NCBI GenBank assembly: GCA_003233115.1
Contig: QIKV01000069.1
Span: forward strand, 1-58,869
Source: Oceanospirillales bacterium
GTDB taxonomy: Bacteria; Pseudomonadota; Gammaproteobacteria; Xanthomonadales; SZUA-36
Direction: 5' to 3'
Length of the DNA: 58,869 nucleotides
The translations under genes were made by a program, and so were the position numbers. The notes under the pieces were generated by a model, which searched no databases, was not told the DNA's origin, and saw only the letters and a program-made list of their open reading frames with translations. How positions within the stretch are numbered: the stretch's first letter is position 1; every line of letters starts with the position of its first letter. Shown here one piece after another: positions 8,047 to 15,887 of the stretch.

Positions 8047-10209
8047 ATGGCCGAGCGATCATTTGCCAAAGAAGTCCTGAAACTTCGCCTCGGCGCTGGC
8101 GACGAGTTCCGTGGCGAAGGCATATTGGCGGTAACCAAAGCCCTGCTGCAATCGGGTGTTGCCTATGTCGGCGGCTACCAGGGTGCACCTATTTCCCACT
8201 TGATGGATGTGCTGGCCGATGCCCAAAAACAGGGCATCCTGGATGAATGGGGCGTGCACTTCGAATCGAGTGCGTCTGAAGCTGCTGCTGCGGCCATGCT
8301 GGCGGCCTCGGTCAACTACCCCCTGCGCGGTGCAGTCACGTGGAAATCCACCGTCGGGACCAATGTAGCCAGTGATGCACTGGCGAACCTGGCCTCGGGC
8401 GGAGTAACCGGTGGTGCCTTGATTATCATCGGTGAGGATTATGGCGAGGGTTCCAGCATCATGCAGGAACGCACGCACGCCTTCGCGATGAAATCACAGA
8501 TCTGGTTACTCGACCCGCGTCCCAACCTGACGACGATTACCAACCTGGTGGAGCATGGTTTCAGCCTGTCGGAAGCCAGTCATACACCGGTGATGCTTGA
8601 GTTGCGAATCCGTGCCTGCCATGTCAACGGACGCTTCGCTGCACGTGACAACAAAAAACCGGCGATGACGCTAAGCCAGGCACTGGAGACACCCCGGCGG
8701 AACCTGGACCGAATTGTACTGCCGCCCGCCTCATTTCTGCACGAGCAGGAGAAAATATCAGAGCGCTGGCCGGCCGCCGTCGCTTATATCAGGGAGCACC
8801 AGCTCAATGAATTGTTTGCCGGTGCTGCGGACCAGATTGGAATTGTCGTGCAGGGTGGTCTGTACAACACCCTGCTGCGGGCGATGGCCTTGCTGGGTTG
8901 TGCCGACTATTTCGGAAACTCAAAAATTCCAATTTATGTATTGAACGTTACTTACCCCTTGCTGGATGAGGAAATAGTCAGTTTCTGCCGCAACAAAGAG
9001 GCCATATTGATGGTCGAGGAAGGCCAACCCGACTACCTCGAACAGGCATTCAATACCATTTTGCGCCGGGCCGGTTCGGACACCGCTATTTCCGGCAGCG
9101 ATTTACTCCCGCTGGCGGGAGAGTATACCGGCCAGGTACTCATGGATGGCCTGCGCCGGTTTCTGCAGCAACGCGCGCCCCAACTACTGCAGAATATAGC
9201 TACACAGGTTGGTGAAGGGGTTGGCGATGAACTGCAAACGGAGCAGTTAGAAAAACTTGTACCGGCCATCGCCCCACGCCCGCCCGGCTTTTGTACCGGC
9301 TGTCCAGAACGACCGGTATTCACCGCCATCAAGATGTTACAGGAAAAGATGGGGCCCTTGCACGTCAGCGGCGACATCGGTTGTCATCTGTTTTCCATCT
9401 ACCCGCCTTTTAATATCGGCAACACCACGATGGGTTACGGCCTGGGCGCCGCCGGTGCTTCGGCGTTCGATGGCCAGAGCAACCGGCGCGCAATCAGCCT
9501 GATGGGAGATGGCGGCTTCTGGCACAACGGCCTGACCAGTGGTATCGGTAACGCGGTTTTCAACCAAAGCGACAGGCTGACGATTATTATCGATAACGAC
9601 TATTCGGCAGCAACCGGCGGCCAGGATATTCTCTCTTCAAGCGCACACAACAGCACGCGGAGCACCCGTCACCCCATTGAGAAAGCGGTCAGAGGGGTCG
9701 GGGTCAAATGGGTGCGCACCGTCCGGTCTTATAACCTTCAGCAGATGCGCGCAAACCTTGAAGAGGCCCTGACTACCAAGGAAAAGGGGCCGAAAGTCAT
9801 CGTGGCTCAATCCGAATGCATGCTGAACAAGCAAAGAAGGGTGCGCCCGCAACTGGCAAGTGATATTGCTGCAGGTAAGCGTGTGGTGCGTGAACGCTTC
9901 GGTGTTGACCCTGATTTGTGCACCGGCGATCATAGCTGCATCCGCCTGTCTGGCTGTCCTTCCCTGAGTGTAAAACACAGCGACGATCCACTTAAAACCT
10001 CGCCAATCGCTTTTGTCGACAACAGTTGTGTCGGCTGTGGCCATTGTGGGGAAGTAGCGCACGCAGCAGTCCTTTGTCCTTCTTTCTATAAAACCGATAT
10101 CGTATTCAACCCCTCCTGGTGGGACAGATTCACTGCGGGCTACCGCAGTTGGATTATCAGCTTTTTGCAACGGCGCAGTGAGAAAAAGCGCCTGAAGTAC
10201 GTGTTTTGA
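8047..10209 (+). CDS. Second indolepyruvate ferredoxin oxidoreductase, alpha-type subunit
   Basis: This 720-residue IorA paralogue is only distantly similar to the one at 905-2950. It has the TPP enzyme order: GGYQGAPISHLMDV near residue 39, a middle domain, then CTGCPERPV, GDIGCHLFS and GDGGFWHNG for TPP binding, and a C-terminal ferredoxin domain. In the first cluster motif, CTGDHSC at residue 625, the second cysteine is replaced by Asp. The second motif, CVGCGHC from residue 661, has its last Cys displaced in AAVLCPSF. The enzyme should oxidatively decarboxylate an aryl pyruvate to an acyl-CoA. Its stop overlaps the next gene's start as TTGA. Confidence 0.9.
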   Translation: MAERSFAKEVLKLRLGAGDEFRGEGILAVTKALLQSGVAYVGGYQGAPISHLMDVLADAQKQGILDEWGVHFESSASEAAAAAMLAASVNYPLRGAVTWKSTVGTNVASDALANLASGGVTGGALIIIGEDYGEGSSIMQERTHAFAMKSQIWLLDPRPNLTTITNLVEHGFSLSEASHTPVMLELRIRACHVNGRFAARDNKKPAMTLSQALETPRRNLDRIVLPPASFLHEQEKISERWPAAVAYIREHQLNELFAGAADQIGIVVQGGLYNTLLRAMALLGCADYFGNSKIPIYVLNVTYPLLDEEIVSFCRNKEAILMVEEGQPDYLEQAFNTILRRAGSDTAISGSDLLPLAGEYTGQVLMDGLRRFLQQRAPQLLQNIATQVGEGVGDELQTEQLEKLVPAIAPRPPGFCTGCPERPVFTAIKMLQEKMGPLHVSGDIGCHLFSIYPPFNIGNTTMGYGLGAAGASAFDGQSNRRAISLMGDGGFWHNGLTSGIGNAVFNQSDRLTIIIDNDYSAATGGQDILSSSAHNSTRSTRHPIEKAVRGVGVKWVRTVRSYNLQQMRANLEEALTTKEKGPKVIVAQSECMLNKQRRVRPQLASDIAAGKRVVRERFGVDPDLCTGDHSCIRLSGCPSLSVKHSDDPLKTSPIAFVDNSCVGCGHCGEVAHAAVLCPSFYKTDIVFNPSWWDRFTAGYRSWIISFLQRRSEKKRLKYVF

Positions 10210-11756
10210 ACGATCACTCCCATCACCCGATCAAGCTGGCCATTGCCGCTATCGGTGGCCAGGGCGGCAGCGTACTCGCCAACTGGATCGTCGCCACAGC
10301 CGAGCGCCGCGCTTACCAGGTGCAGGCGACATCGGTGGCGGGCGTTGCACAAAGAACCGGTGCCACCATTTACTACATCGAAATGATGCCACCTGAAGGC
10401 CTGGTTGACGGCGAACCGGTATTCGCACTGTATCCCGTTCCCGGTGACCTTGATGTCGTCATTGCGGGCGAACTGCTCGAGGCCGGCAGAGCCATCCAGC
10501 GCGGGTTCGTAACCCCGGACAGGACGGCGCTGATCGCCTCGAGCCATCGGGTGTATTCGACCATCGAGAAAAGTTCGCTCGGCGACGGCACGCTGGATGG
10601 ACAGGTCATCCTGGAGGTTGGCGCAAAAGTGGCCAGGCGTTTTGTCTGTTTTGACATGGCCCAAGCGGCGGATCATACCCAAAGCGTGATCAGCTCAGTG
10701 TTGCTCGGTGCGCTTGCAGGAAGTGCCTGTTTGCCGTTTTCAAGAAAGGACTACGAAGCATCGATTCGGGCAGACGGTCGTGCGGTGAATGCCAGCCTGG
10801 CCGGATTCAGTGCCGGTTTCGCGCAAGCCTGCGCGCCCAAGTCAGTTGGCAATCTGGATATTACGCTGAACGACCCACTCTGCGATGACACCACGCCGCC
10901 CGAACCTTTCAAACTACCTTTGGACGAACCGGTAGCAGCAGAAATACTTGAGCTTGTGTACAAGATCGAAGCCGAGATACCACCACCGTGCCAGGAACTT
11001 GTGCTTGAGGGGCTACGCCGGGTTGTTGACTATCAGGATGTGGACTATGGAAAACTCTACTTGTCCCGCCTGGACAGGTTCCATGCACCGGAAAACCCGG
11101 ATTGGCGCTTACTCATGGCGGTCGCAAGGCTGCTGGCACTGCGCATGAGCTACGAGGACACCGTGCGGGTAGCAGAGCTGAAAACAAGGCCAGCCCGTAT
11201 CAGGCGCCTCAGGCAGGAGGTAAAAATTTCTGCCGGCCAGTTACTCTACACCACTGAGTTCATGCGACCCAGGGTAGAAGAGGTTTGCGCTACGCTACCT
11301 GCCCGCCTGGGAGCATACATTCTTGGGTCTGCCAGGCTGCGTGCCGCCGTCTCTGTACTCTTCGGCCGGGGCAGAAAAATAAAATCGAACCGGCTGCCCG
11401 GTTTCTTGCTGCTGTATTTACTGGCGTCATTGAAGCGCTGGCGACGCGGAAGCTATCGCTTTGTGCAGGAAGACAAGCAAATCAACGTGTGGCTTGAGCG
11501 AATACAGGCCTGCTTGCCCGGTCAATACGATCTGGCACTCGAAATCGCCCGTTGCGCCGATTTGATCAAGGGTTATGGTGATACTCACGCGCGCGGACTC
11601 GACCGGTTCAACACGATAATGAAGCATCTCAATGGCGCGGTATCGACCGGTGACTCTGTGGAAACGGTTCGTACCCTGCGGCGTGCCGCACTGGCGGACG
11701 AGGAAGGGGTGGCATTCACAAGGGCACTCAGCAAATTGAATCAGACTCAAGGGTGA
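10206..11756 (+). CDS. Indolepyruvate oxidoreductase beta-type subunit with long C-terminal extension
   Basis: This 516-residue protein starts at a TTG that overlaps the upstream stop by 4 bp (TTGA). The first 190 residues or so are an IorB-like gamma domain, with AIAAIGGQGGSVLANWI and TSVAGVAQRTGATIYYIEM. The remaining 320 residues are a helical, Arg-rich extension like the DUF6537-type tail seen in long IorB proteins, containing LRRVVDYQDVDYGKLYLSRLDRF in two overlapping halves. It is much longer than the broken iorB at 277-938, so IOR1 and IOR2 are different subfamilies rather than a recent duplication. It should form the active complex with the preceding subunit. Confidence 0.87.
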   Translation: MNDHSHHPIKLAIAAIGGQGGSVLANWIVATAERRAYQVQATSVAGVAQRTGATIYYIEMMPPEGLVDGEPVFALYPVPGDLDVVIAGELLEAGRAIQRGFVTPDRTALIASSHRVYSTIEKSSLGDGTLDGQVILEVGAKVARRFVCFDMAQAADHTQSVISSVLLGALAGSACLPFSRKDYEASIRADGRAVNASLAGFSAGFAQACAPKSVGNLDITLNDPLCDDTTPPEPFKLPLDEPVAAEILELVYKIEAEIPPPCQELVLEGLRRVVDYQDVDYGKLYLSRLDRFHAPENPDWRLLMAVARLLALRMSYEDTVRVAELKTRPARIRRLRQEVKISAGQLLYTTEFMRPRVEEVCATLPARLGAYILGSARLRAAVSVLFGRGRKIKSNRLPGFLLLYLLASLKRWRRGSYRFVQEDKQINVWLERIQACLPGQYDLALEIARCADLIKGYGDTHARGLDRFNTIMKHLNGAVSTGDSVETVRTLRRAALADEEGVAFTRALSKLNQTQG

Positions 11757-11791
11757 TGATAGTTTAAGTTCCACCTCTGGCCGATTAAGTA

Positions 11792-11881
11792 CAGCCCCTG
11801 CCTCTGAGCGGTGCCGGGAAAATTCTGAAAAAGGATCTCAGGGCGGCTTATTGGGAAGATCAGGACCGCAACGTCGGCTAA
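11792..11881 (+). pseudogene. Relic of an AMP-forming acyl-CoA ligase (C-terminal end)
   Basis: In the 227-bp gap after IOR2, one frame reads LPLSGAGKILKKDLR followed by AAYWEDQDRNVG and a stop. This is the C-terminal lysine motif and ending of ANL-superfamily acyl-CoA synthetases. Only about 29 codons remain and there is a stop a few codons upstream, so the gene is dead. In this position it may once have activated an aryl or fatty acid for the cluster. Confidence 0.7.
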
Positions 11882-11983
11882 TTCTGTCCCGTTCCAGGGG
11901 AAAAACCATTCAAGACCTGCCCACCCTGCCCCTCAGGTGGTAAAGTAGAAGTTGAATACCAACCTCAGGCAAGTGAATAGTCC

Positions 11984-12250
11984 ATGAGTGACCAGAAGCT
12001 AAGAGATTTATTGGCCAGGCTCCACAAGGAGCTGGAAAACACGGATGAAGTCGATCCTGAGACGCTCGAACTGGTCCGGGGACTGGATGTAGCCATCAAT
12101 CGCCTGGTGGAGTCCGACTCTGCTCCCAGCGAGTTTGACAATGTCATGGACCGTGCCAAAGCAGTGGAAACCCAGTTCGCAGTGGAGCACCCCGCTGCCG
12201 AACGGTTCCTGCGGGAAATCATCGATACCCTGACGAATATTGGCATCTGA
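11984..12250 (+). CDS. DUF4404 family small protein
   Basis: This 88-residue acidic protein is predicted all-helical, starting MSDQKLRDLLARLHKELENTD and containing AVEHPAAERFLREIIDTLTNIGI, features of the DUF4404 family of gammaproteobacterial small proteins of unknown function. There is no signal peptide or membrane segment. It stands alone between the acyl-CoA ligase relic and a convergent tRNA gene. Confidence 0.8.
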   Translation: MSDQKLRDLLARLHKELENTDEVDPETLELVRGLDVAINRLVESDSAPSEFDNVMDRAKAVETQFAVEHPAAERFLREIIDTLTNIGI

Positions 12251-12291
12251 AACCCGATGAGTCATGGCACTCCGGGCAGAGCGGGAAGTGA

Positions 12292-12367
12292 TGGTGCCGG
12301 CACCAAGATTTGAACTCGGGACCTACTGATTACAAATCAGTTGCTCTACCAGCTGAGCTATACCGGC
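12292..12367 (-). tRNA. tRNA-Thr (anticodon TGT)
   Basis: The 76-nt minus-strand gene folds as a full cloverleaf: acceptor GCCGGTA pairing with TGCCGGC, D-loop AGCTCAGCTGGTAGAGC, anticodon stem CTGAT/ATCAG around TTGTAAT (anticodon TGT), T-loop GTTCAAATC and an encoded CCA end. It lies downstream of the SPOR gene on the same strand. In Pseudomonas and relatives the birA locus is followed by tRNA-Tyr, tRNA-Gly and tRNA-Thr before tuf; here only tRNA-Thr is found. Confidence 0.97.
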
Positions 12368-12430
12368 ACGGGATAAATCAGGGGGTGGAATTTTATGTGC
12401 TACGGCCCCCCAGCGCAATGATTTCTGCCA

Positions 12431-13531
12431 CTAATTCCCGCCGTCAGCTTCACCATCTCCAGACTCGGGCCCATCGCGTTCTTTCAGCGTATCCGTTTGT
12501 AGATCTTCCAGGGTATGCGTTTGTAGCGGTGCTTCGCTGGCAGCCGGCGGCTCTGATTCTAGCGGCTCCAACACGGGTGGTCCAAGTCTCAGAAGCCCCG
12601 ATTTCGGCAGTTCTGATTCCGGTGGGCCTGGCTCCGGCGGCTCTGTTCCTGGTGACTCCAACTCCAGCGACTCTGGCTCCGACGTCTCAAGCTTCGGTAA
12701 TTCTAACTCCGACGGTTCTGACTTTGGTAGACCTGATTCCAACGGCCCTGCTTGCGACTGCTCTGATTCTGTTGTACTTACTTCCAACGCCGGGGGTTCT
12801 GACTCCGACCGCTCTGATTCCAGCGACTTTGATTCCAGCAACTCCGGCTCCGGCGGCCCAGACTCAGTGGCTATTGCTTCAGTCTGGGACTGTTCCGGAC
12901 AAGGCATACTGCGCTGCATGAAATCGTTGGGGCGGCTTTGCATGTCCAATGCGATCATTTCCGACCCGGGGGCTTGTTCATAATCCAACCAGTAGCGGGG
13001 TTCTGCCTGGCGCTGTACGCGTACCAGTGGCTCATAGCCCCTCGCTTTCAGTGCTTGCTGGCGTTTTATTGCGTTTTCCTGGCGCAGAAAATACCCCAGT
13101 GAAATGGCGTTTCTCAGCTTGCCTTCGTAGACCACGCTGCTATCTTCCAGGCCCAGTGCCTGCAAGGCAAATAATGCTTTGTTTGCCTCCAGCAGAGACC
13201 GGTAAGGGCGCAAAAATACCCAGTAACCTTTCTCTACCAGTGCCTGTGTCTGCCGGTCATAAGTGTTGAGCGAAACTTCCTGCAAGCGGCTGCGGACTTC
13301 CTGCATATCTTCAATGTCATGAAATGGCCCCAGGGTGAAGCACTGACGGTTACCGGACATCAGGTCCCGGTCCTGCACCAATTCGCTGAACAGGTGGATG
13401 GTCGGAATGTTGTCATTCTCTGCTGCCATCACAGGGTTAGCAGCTTGTTCTTTTACCGCTGGGTTACTGGCCTGAAAAACTGCCAGCAACAGGTTAGCCA
13501 CAAACAGGCTGATGACAATTATCCTGAACAT
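12431..13531 (-). CDS. Membrane-anchored SPOR-domain-like protein with Glu/Ser/Pro-rich tail
   Basis: The 366-residue protein begins with a single membrane segment (FRIIVISLFVANLLLAVF). A SPOR-like region follows (CFTLGPFHDIEDMQEVRSRL, EKGYWVFLRPYRSLLEANKA, ISLGYFLRQENA), of the kind that binds denuded peptidoglycan. From about residue 222 the rest is a low-complexity tail of degenerate units such as PESELPKS and ELELPKLETSEPESLELE, encoded by imperfect short DNA repeats at about 12,440-12,868. The start overlaps the end of birA by 13 bp, matching the usual birA-(coaX)-SPOR order. A cell-division or cell-envelope role is inferred; the tail has no known function. Confidence 0.85.
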   Translation of the reverse strand: MFRIIVISLFVANLLLAVFQASNPAVKEQAANPVMAAENDNIPTIHLFSELVQDRDLMSGNRQCFTLGPFHDIEDMQEVRSRLQEVSLNTYDRQTQALVEKGYWVFLRPYRSLLEANKALFALQALGLEDSSVVYEGKLRNAISLGYFLRQENAIKRQQALKARGYEPLVRVQRQAEPRYWLDYEQAPGSEMIALDMQSRPNDFMQRSMPCPEQSQTEAIATESGPPEPELLESKSLESERSESEPPALEVSTTESEQSQAGPLESGLPKSEPSELELPKLETSEPESLELESPGTEPPEPGPPESELPKSGLLRLGPPVLEPLESEPPAASEAPLQTHTLEDLQTDTLKERDGPESGDGEADGGN

Positions 13532-14328
13532 GGCGGTATTATACTGACTTCACCTGCATGCAGACTCAGCATTCCCGTGCCTGTTTCGAGCAGCAGGGCG
13601 CCATCGTTATTGATACCTGCAACCTTGCCACGCAAGGTACGTTTGCCAGCGGAAACTTTAACAAACCGCCCTCTCAACCCATCCATTTGTTCCCACTGCT
13701 GCATAAATGGCGTGAATCCCCGCTTGGCAAACAGCGTCAGTTGCACCAGCAGTTCCTCCAGCAGCAGGGCAGCCAGGTGATGGCGCGAACAAGCCGGTAA
13801 ACGGGTTCTCAAATCGGTCCACGGCTGATCAATTTCGGCAGCGGCCCTGCTTGCAGACATGCGAATATTGATTCCCACGCCCACTACGGCGTGGCAAGGC
13901 CCCCGTGCGTCGCCCTGCACTTCCACCAGGCAACCGCATAGTTTCTGCCCGTCGAGCAGCAGATCATTGGGCCACTTGACCCGGTGCCCTTCAAGCCCGC
14001 TGCGGGTCAGCGCCTGCGCCGCGGACAACGCCACGACCAGCGGCAGGCAACCCAATTCAGTCAACGGTTGCTGGAAACGCCAACCCAGCGACAGATACAG
14101 GTTCCCGCCAGCGGGTGAATGCCATTGCCGGCCCCGCCGACCGCGGCCAGCGCTTTGCTGTTCTGCAAGGATGGCCATGCCATGCTGCCGGGACACAGGC
14201 AGGCGCTGCAACGCAGAATTGGTTGAATCCAGTGAAGCCTCAATGACCAGATGGGTCAACTTTTTGCGTACCTGGTAGTCCATCTGCTCCAGTATCAAAG
14301 CCGCTTCCAACGGCTCCGGAGAAGTCAT
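13519..14328 (-). CDS. birA: Biotin--[acetyl-CoA-carboxylase] ligase without DNA-binding domain
   Basis: This 269-residue enzyme activates biotin with ATP and attaches it to the biotin carboxyl carrier protein. The biotinyl-5'-AMP binding loop GRGRRGRQW is at residues 61-69 and KWPNDLLLDGQKLCGCLVE follows from residue 118. A C-terminal SH3-like domain ends it (GKRTLRGKVAGINNDGALLLET). The N-terminal winged helix of bifunctional BirA is absent, so it should be a ligase but not a repressor. It overlaps plsY by 4 bp upstream and the SPOR gene downstream. The coaX (type III pantothenate kinase) gene often found between birA and SPOR is missing. Confidence 0.93.
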   Translation of the reverse strand: MTSPEPLEAALILEQMDYQVRKKLTHLVIEASLDSTNSALQRLPVSRQHGMAILAEQQSAGRGRRGRQWHSPAGGNLYLSLGWRFQQPLTELGCLPLVVALSAAQALTRSGLEGHRVKWPNDLLLDGQKLCGCLVEVQGDARGPCHAVVGVGINIRMSASRAAAEIDQPWTDLRTRLPACSRHHLAALLLEELLVQLTLFAKRGFTPFMQQWEQMDGLRGRFVKVSAGKRTLRGKVAGINNDGALLLETGTGMLSLHAGEVSIIPPCSG

Positions 14329-14957
14329 TCGTGCCTGCGGGAAAAAACGTGCAGCGGGTTAAAGTGGTGCTCTGTGCCACTGCGAAGATTGAGCATATTG
14401 CCACGGTGTGTAAATAGCAGGAATACAGCGAGTACCGCAGAAAAAACCAATAATGCATGACCACCCAGCAGCCAGGCAGTTGGCACCAGGCTGAAACTGG
14501 CAAGTACGGTCGCCAGGCTGACATAACCTGTGATCAGCAACACCGCCAGCCAGGTCACTGCAACGGGCAATAACAACCATGGCTCTATGACAATCATTGC
14601 ACCGACGGCAGTTGCTGCACCCTTGCCACCACGGAAACCATGCCAGACTGGATAGCAATGTCCCAAAACTGCTGCGAAACCACAAGCCATGACCAGCAAA
14701 CCAGGATTCAGCAACGCAGTTGGGTCACCAAAATCCAGCATTGGTATCCACCAGGCTGCGACAATGCCCTTGCCGATGTCGATGATGATCACCCCGAGGG
14801 CGAACAACAAACCCTGGGTTCGCAACGCGTTGGTACTGCCGGCGTTACCGCTGCCGTGCTGGCGGATATCAACCTTCCTGAATTTTCCCAGCAGCAAGCT
14901 GCCAGATACAGAACCCAGCAGGTAGGCCATTAGTACTTTCAGAATGAACGCAGTCAT
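14325..14957 (-). CDS. plsY: Acyl-phosphate glycerol-3-phosphate acyltransferase
   Basis: This 210-residue integral membrane protein has the PlsY motifs GSGNAGSTNALR (residues 35-46), a conserved loop with HCYPVWHGFRGGKGAAT, and five or so hydrophobic segments. It makes lysophosphatidic acid from acyl-phosphate and glycerol-3-phosphate, the first step in phospholipid synthesis. The length is normal. Its last 4 bp overlap the birA start, so the two are co-transcribed and probably coupled. Confidence 0.95.
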   Translation of the reverse strand: MTAFILKVLMAYLLGSVSGSLLLGKFRKVDIRQHGSGNAGSTNALRTQGLLFALGVIIIDIGKGIVAAWWIPMLDFGDPTALLNPGLLVMACGFAAVLGHCYPVWHGFRGGKGAATAVGAMIVIEPWLLLPVAVTWLAVLLITGYVSLATVLASFSLVPTAWLLGGHALLVFSAVLAVFLLFTHRGNMLNLRSGTEHHFNPLHVFSRRHE

Positions 14958-15069
14958 ACTTATATTCGATTCAGTTCAGGGACCTGGTGAAAATAACCGG
15001 CTTATGGCCAAATTTACAGCAAAACTTGTTTGTGTGCTGAAAAAACCCATATAGGGCCTTATGGCACTT

Positions 15070-15086
15070 TTGGCACGAAATCTGCA
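15070..15086 (+). promoter_or_regulatory. Sigma-54 (RpoN) promoter upstream of the pspC-domain gene
   Basis: TTGGCACGAAATCTGCA matches the -24/-12 consensus TTGGCACGN4TTGCA with one mismatch. The invariant GG (15072-15073) and GC (15084-15085) are separated by exactly 10 bp. It lies 48 bp before the start of the PspC-domain gene. The E. coli psp operon is transcribed by sigma-54 with PspF, so the match agrees with known biology of the family. Confidence 0.75.
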
Positions 15087-15133
15087 TTGGTACACTTATC
15101 GGTACACTTAAATAACCTGGCAGGAGGAAAATC

Positions 15134-15463
15134 ATGCAAAACGAATTATTTTTCGAAAGTATCAAGAGAAATCTGAACGGCCAGCCCGGTCAACCGATTG
15201 TACTGGGTGTTTGCAGGACGCTTGCTGCACGCTTCAACCAGGAAGTCTGGCTGATCAGGCTGGCCGCGATTGTGCTGGGTGTAATTTTCACCTTTGCCAC
15301 CCTGGTGGCTTATATTTTACTGGGCCTGTTTATGCCGGAAACCTCGGACCGCACCAAAAGTCTGTTCGAGGGCCTCGGTATCTGGTTCCAGGAGTTTACC
15401 GAGAAGGTAGCGAATCTGTTTGGCGACATTTTTCGGGGTAACTCATCCCGCCGGGATACATAG
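15134..15463 (+). CDS. PspC-domain envelope stress protein
   Basis: This 109-residue protein carries a PspC domain: VLGVCRTLAARFNQEVWLIRLAAIVLG is split around its hydrophobic helix, then VAYILLGLFMPE. The C-terminal 45 residues are amphipathic (IWFQEFTEKVANLFGDIF). PspC is an inner-membrane sensor/partner of PspA in response to membrane damage. A strong ribosome site, GGAGG, lies 7 bp before the ATG, and a sigma-54 promoter is 48 bp upstream. No pspA, pspB or pspF is in the window, so this is a solitary psp-type gene. Confidence 0.88.
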   Translation: MQNELFFESIKRNLNGQPGQPIVLGVCRTLAARFNQEVWLIRLAAIVLGVIFTFATLVAYILLGLFMPETSDRTKSLFEGLGIWFQEFTEKVANLFGDIFRGNSSRRDT

Positions 15464-15500
15464 GACGGGGCGGCTACGCTGGCCCTGGCCCAGCCCTGCA

Positions 15501-15758
15501 TCAGGCTCCCTGATCCTCTCTTGTGTGGTTTTTATGTCCGCGTAGTTCCAACATGGCGCCGACACTGGAGCAGGTAGATACAAGGTACGGTACCAGCACC
15601 GTAAGCCCCATTTTAAGGAGACTGACAGTCGTTACCTCCCCCCGCAAAATAACGTCCCCCTGGTTGATGAGGATCAGGATGATGCCGACAAAAAAGGCGT
15701 ACTTGGTTGCCCTCCAGGCCACTTTTGGCTCACAAGCACTTTGCAACCAGATCTTCAT
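15501..15758 (-). CDS. Small membrane protein, NrtS-like nitrate/nitrite transporter
   Basis: This 85-residue protein has two hydrophobic segments separated by a short polar turn: ATKYAFFVGIILILINQGDVI and LLKMGLTVLVPYLVSTCSSV. The pattern ALINxGDxIL...LVPYxVSTxSS is typical of the NrtS family of small nitrate/nitrite transporters. The gene is monocistronic and convergent with the PspC-domain gene. Function is assigned only by family resemblance. Confidence 0.7.
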   Translation of the reverse strand: MKIWLQSACEPKVAWRATKYAFFVGIILILINQGDVILRGEVTTVSLLKMGLTVLVPYLVSTCSSVGAMLELRGHKNHTREDQGA

Positions 15759-15887
15759 GATATTTTTCTACCTGTTGTATGATAATTTACGACTTCCGCT
15801 CAGCGGCCATGAACTACAAATTTCTTGCCTGCCGCGGGCCTGAAGTATAGATGTGCTTCCACTATCAGGCAAAGATTCTGAGTTTGA

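Noticed and set aside
12292..12367. attachment-site duplication of the tRNA-Thr 3' end
   Set aside because: I did not see a second copy of the T-arm/acceptor sequence within the window.
12310..12921. Open frames opposite the SPOR-gene tail, including an Ala/Leu/Pro-rich and a Ser/Asp-rich repeat frame
   Set aside because: They arise from the short repeats in the opposite-strand tail; no ribosome site or family match.
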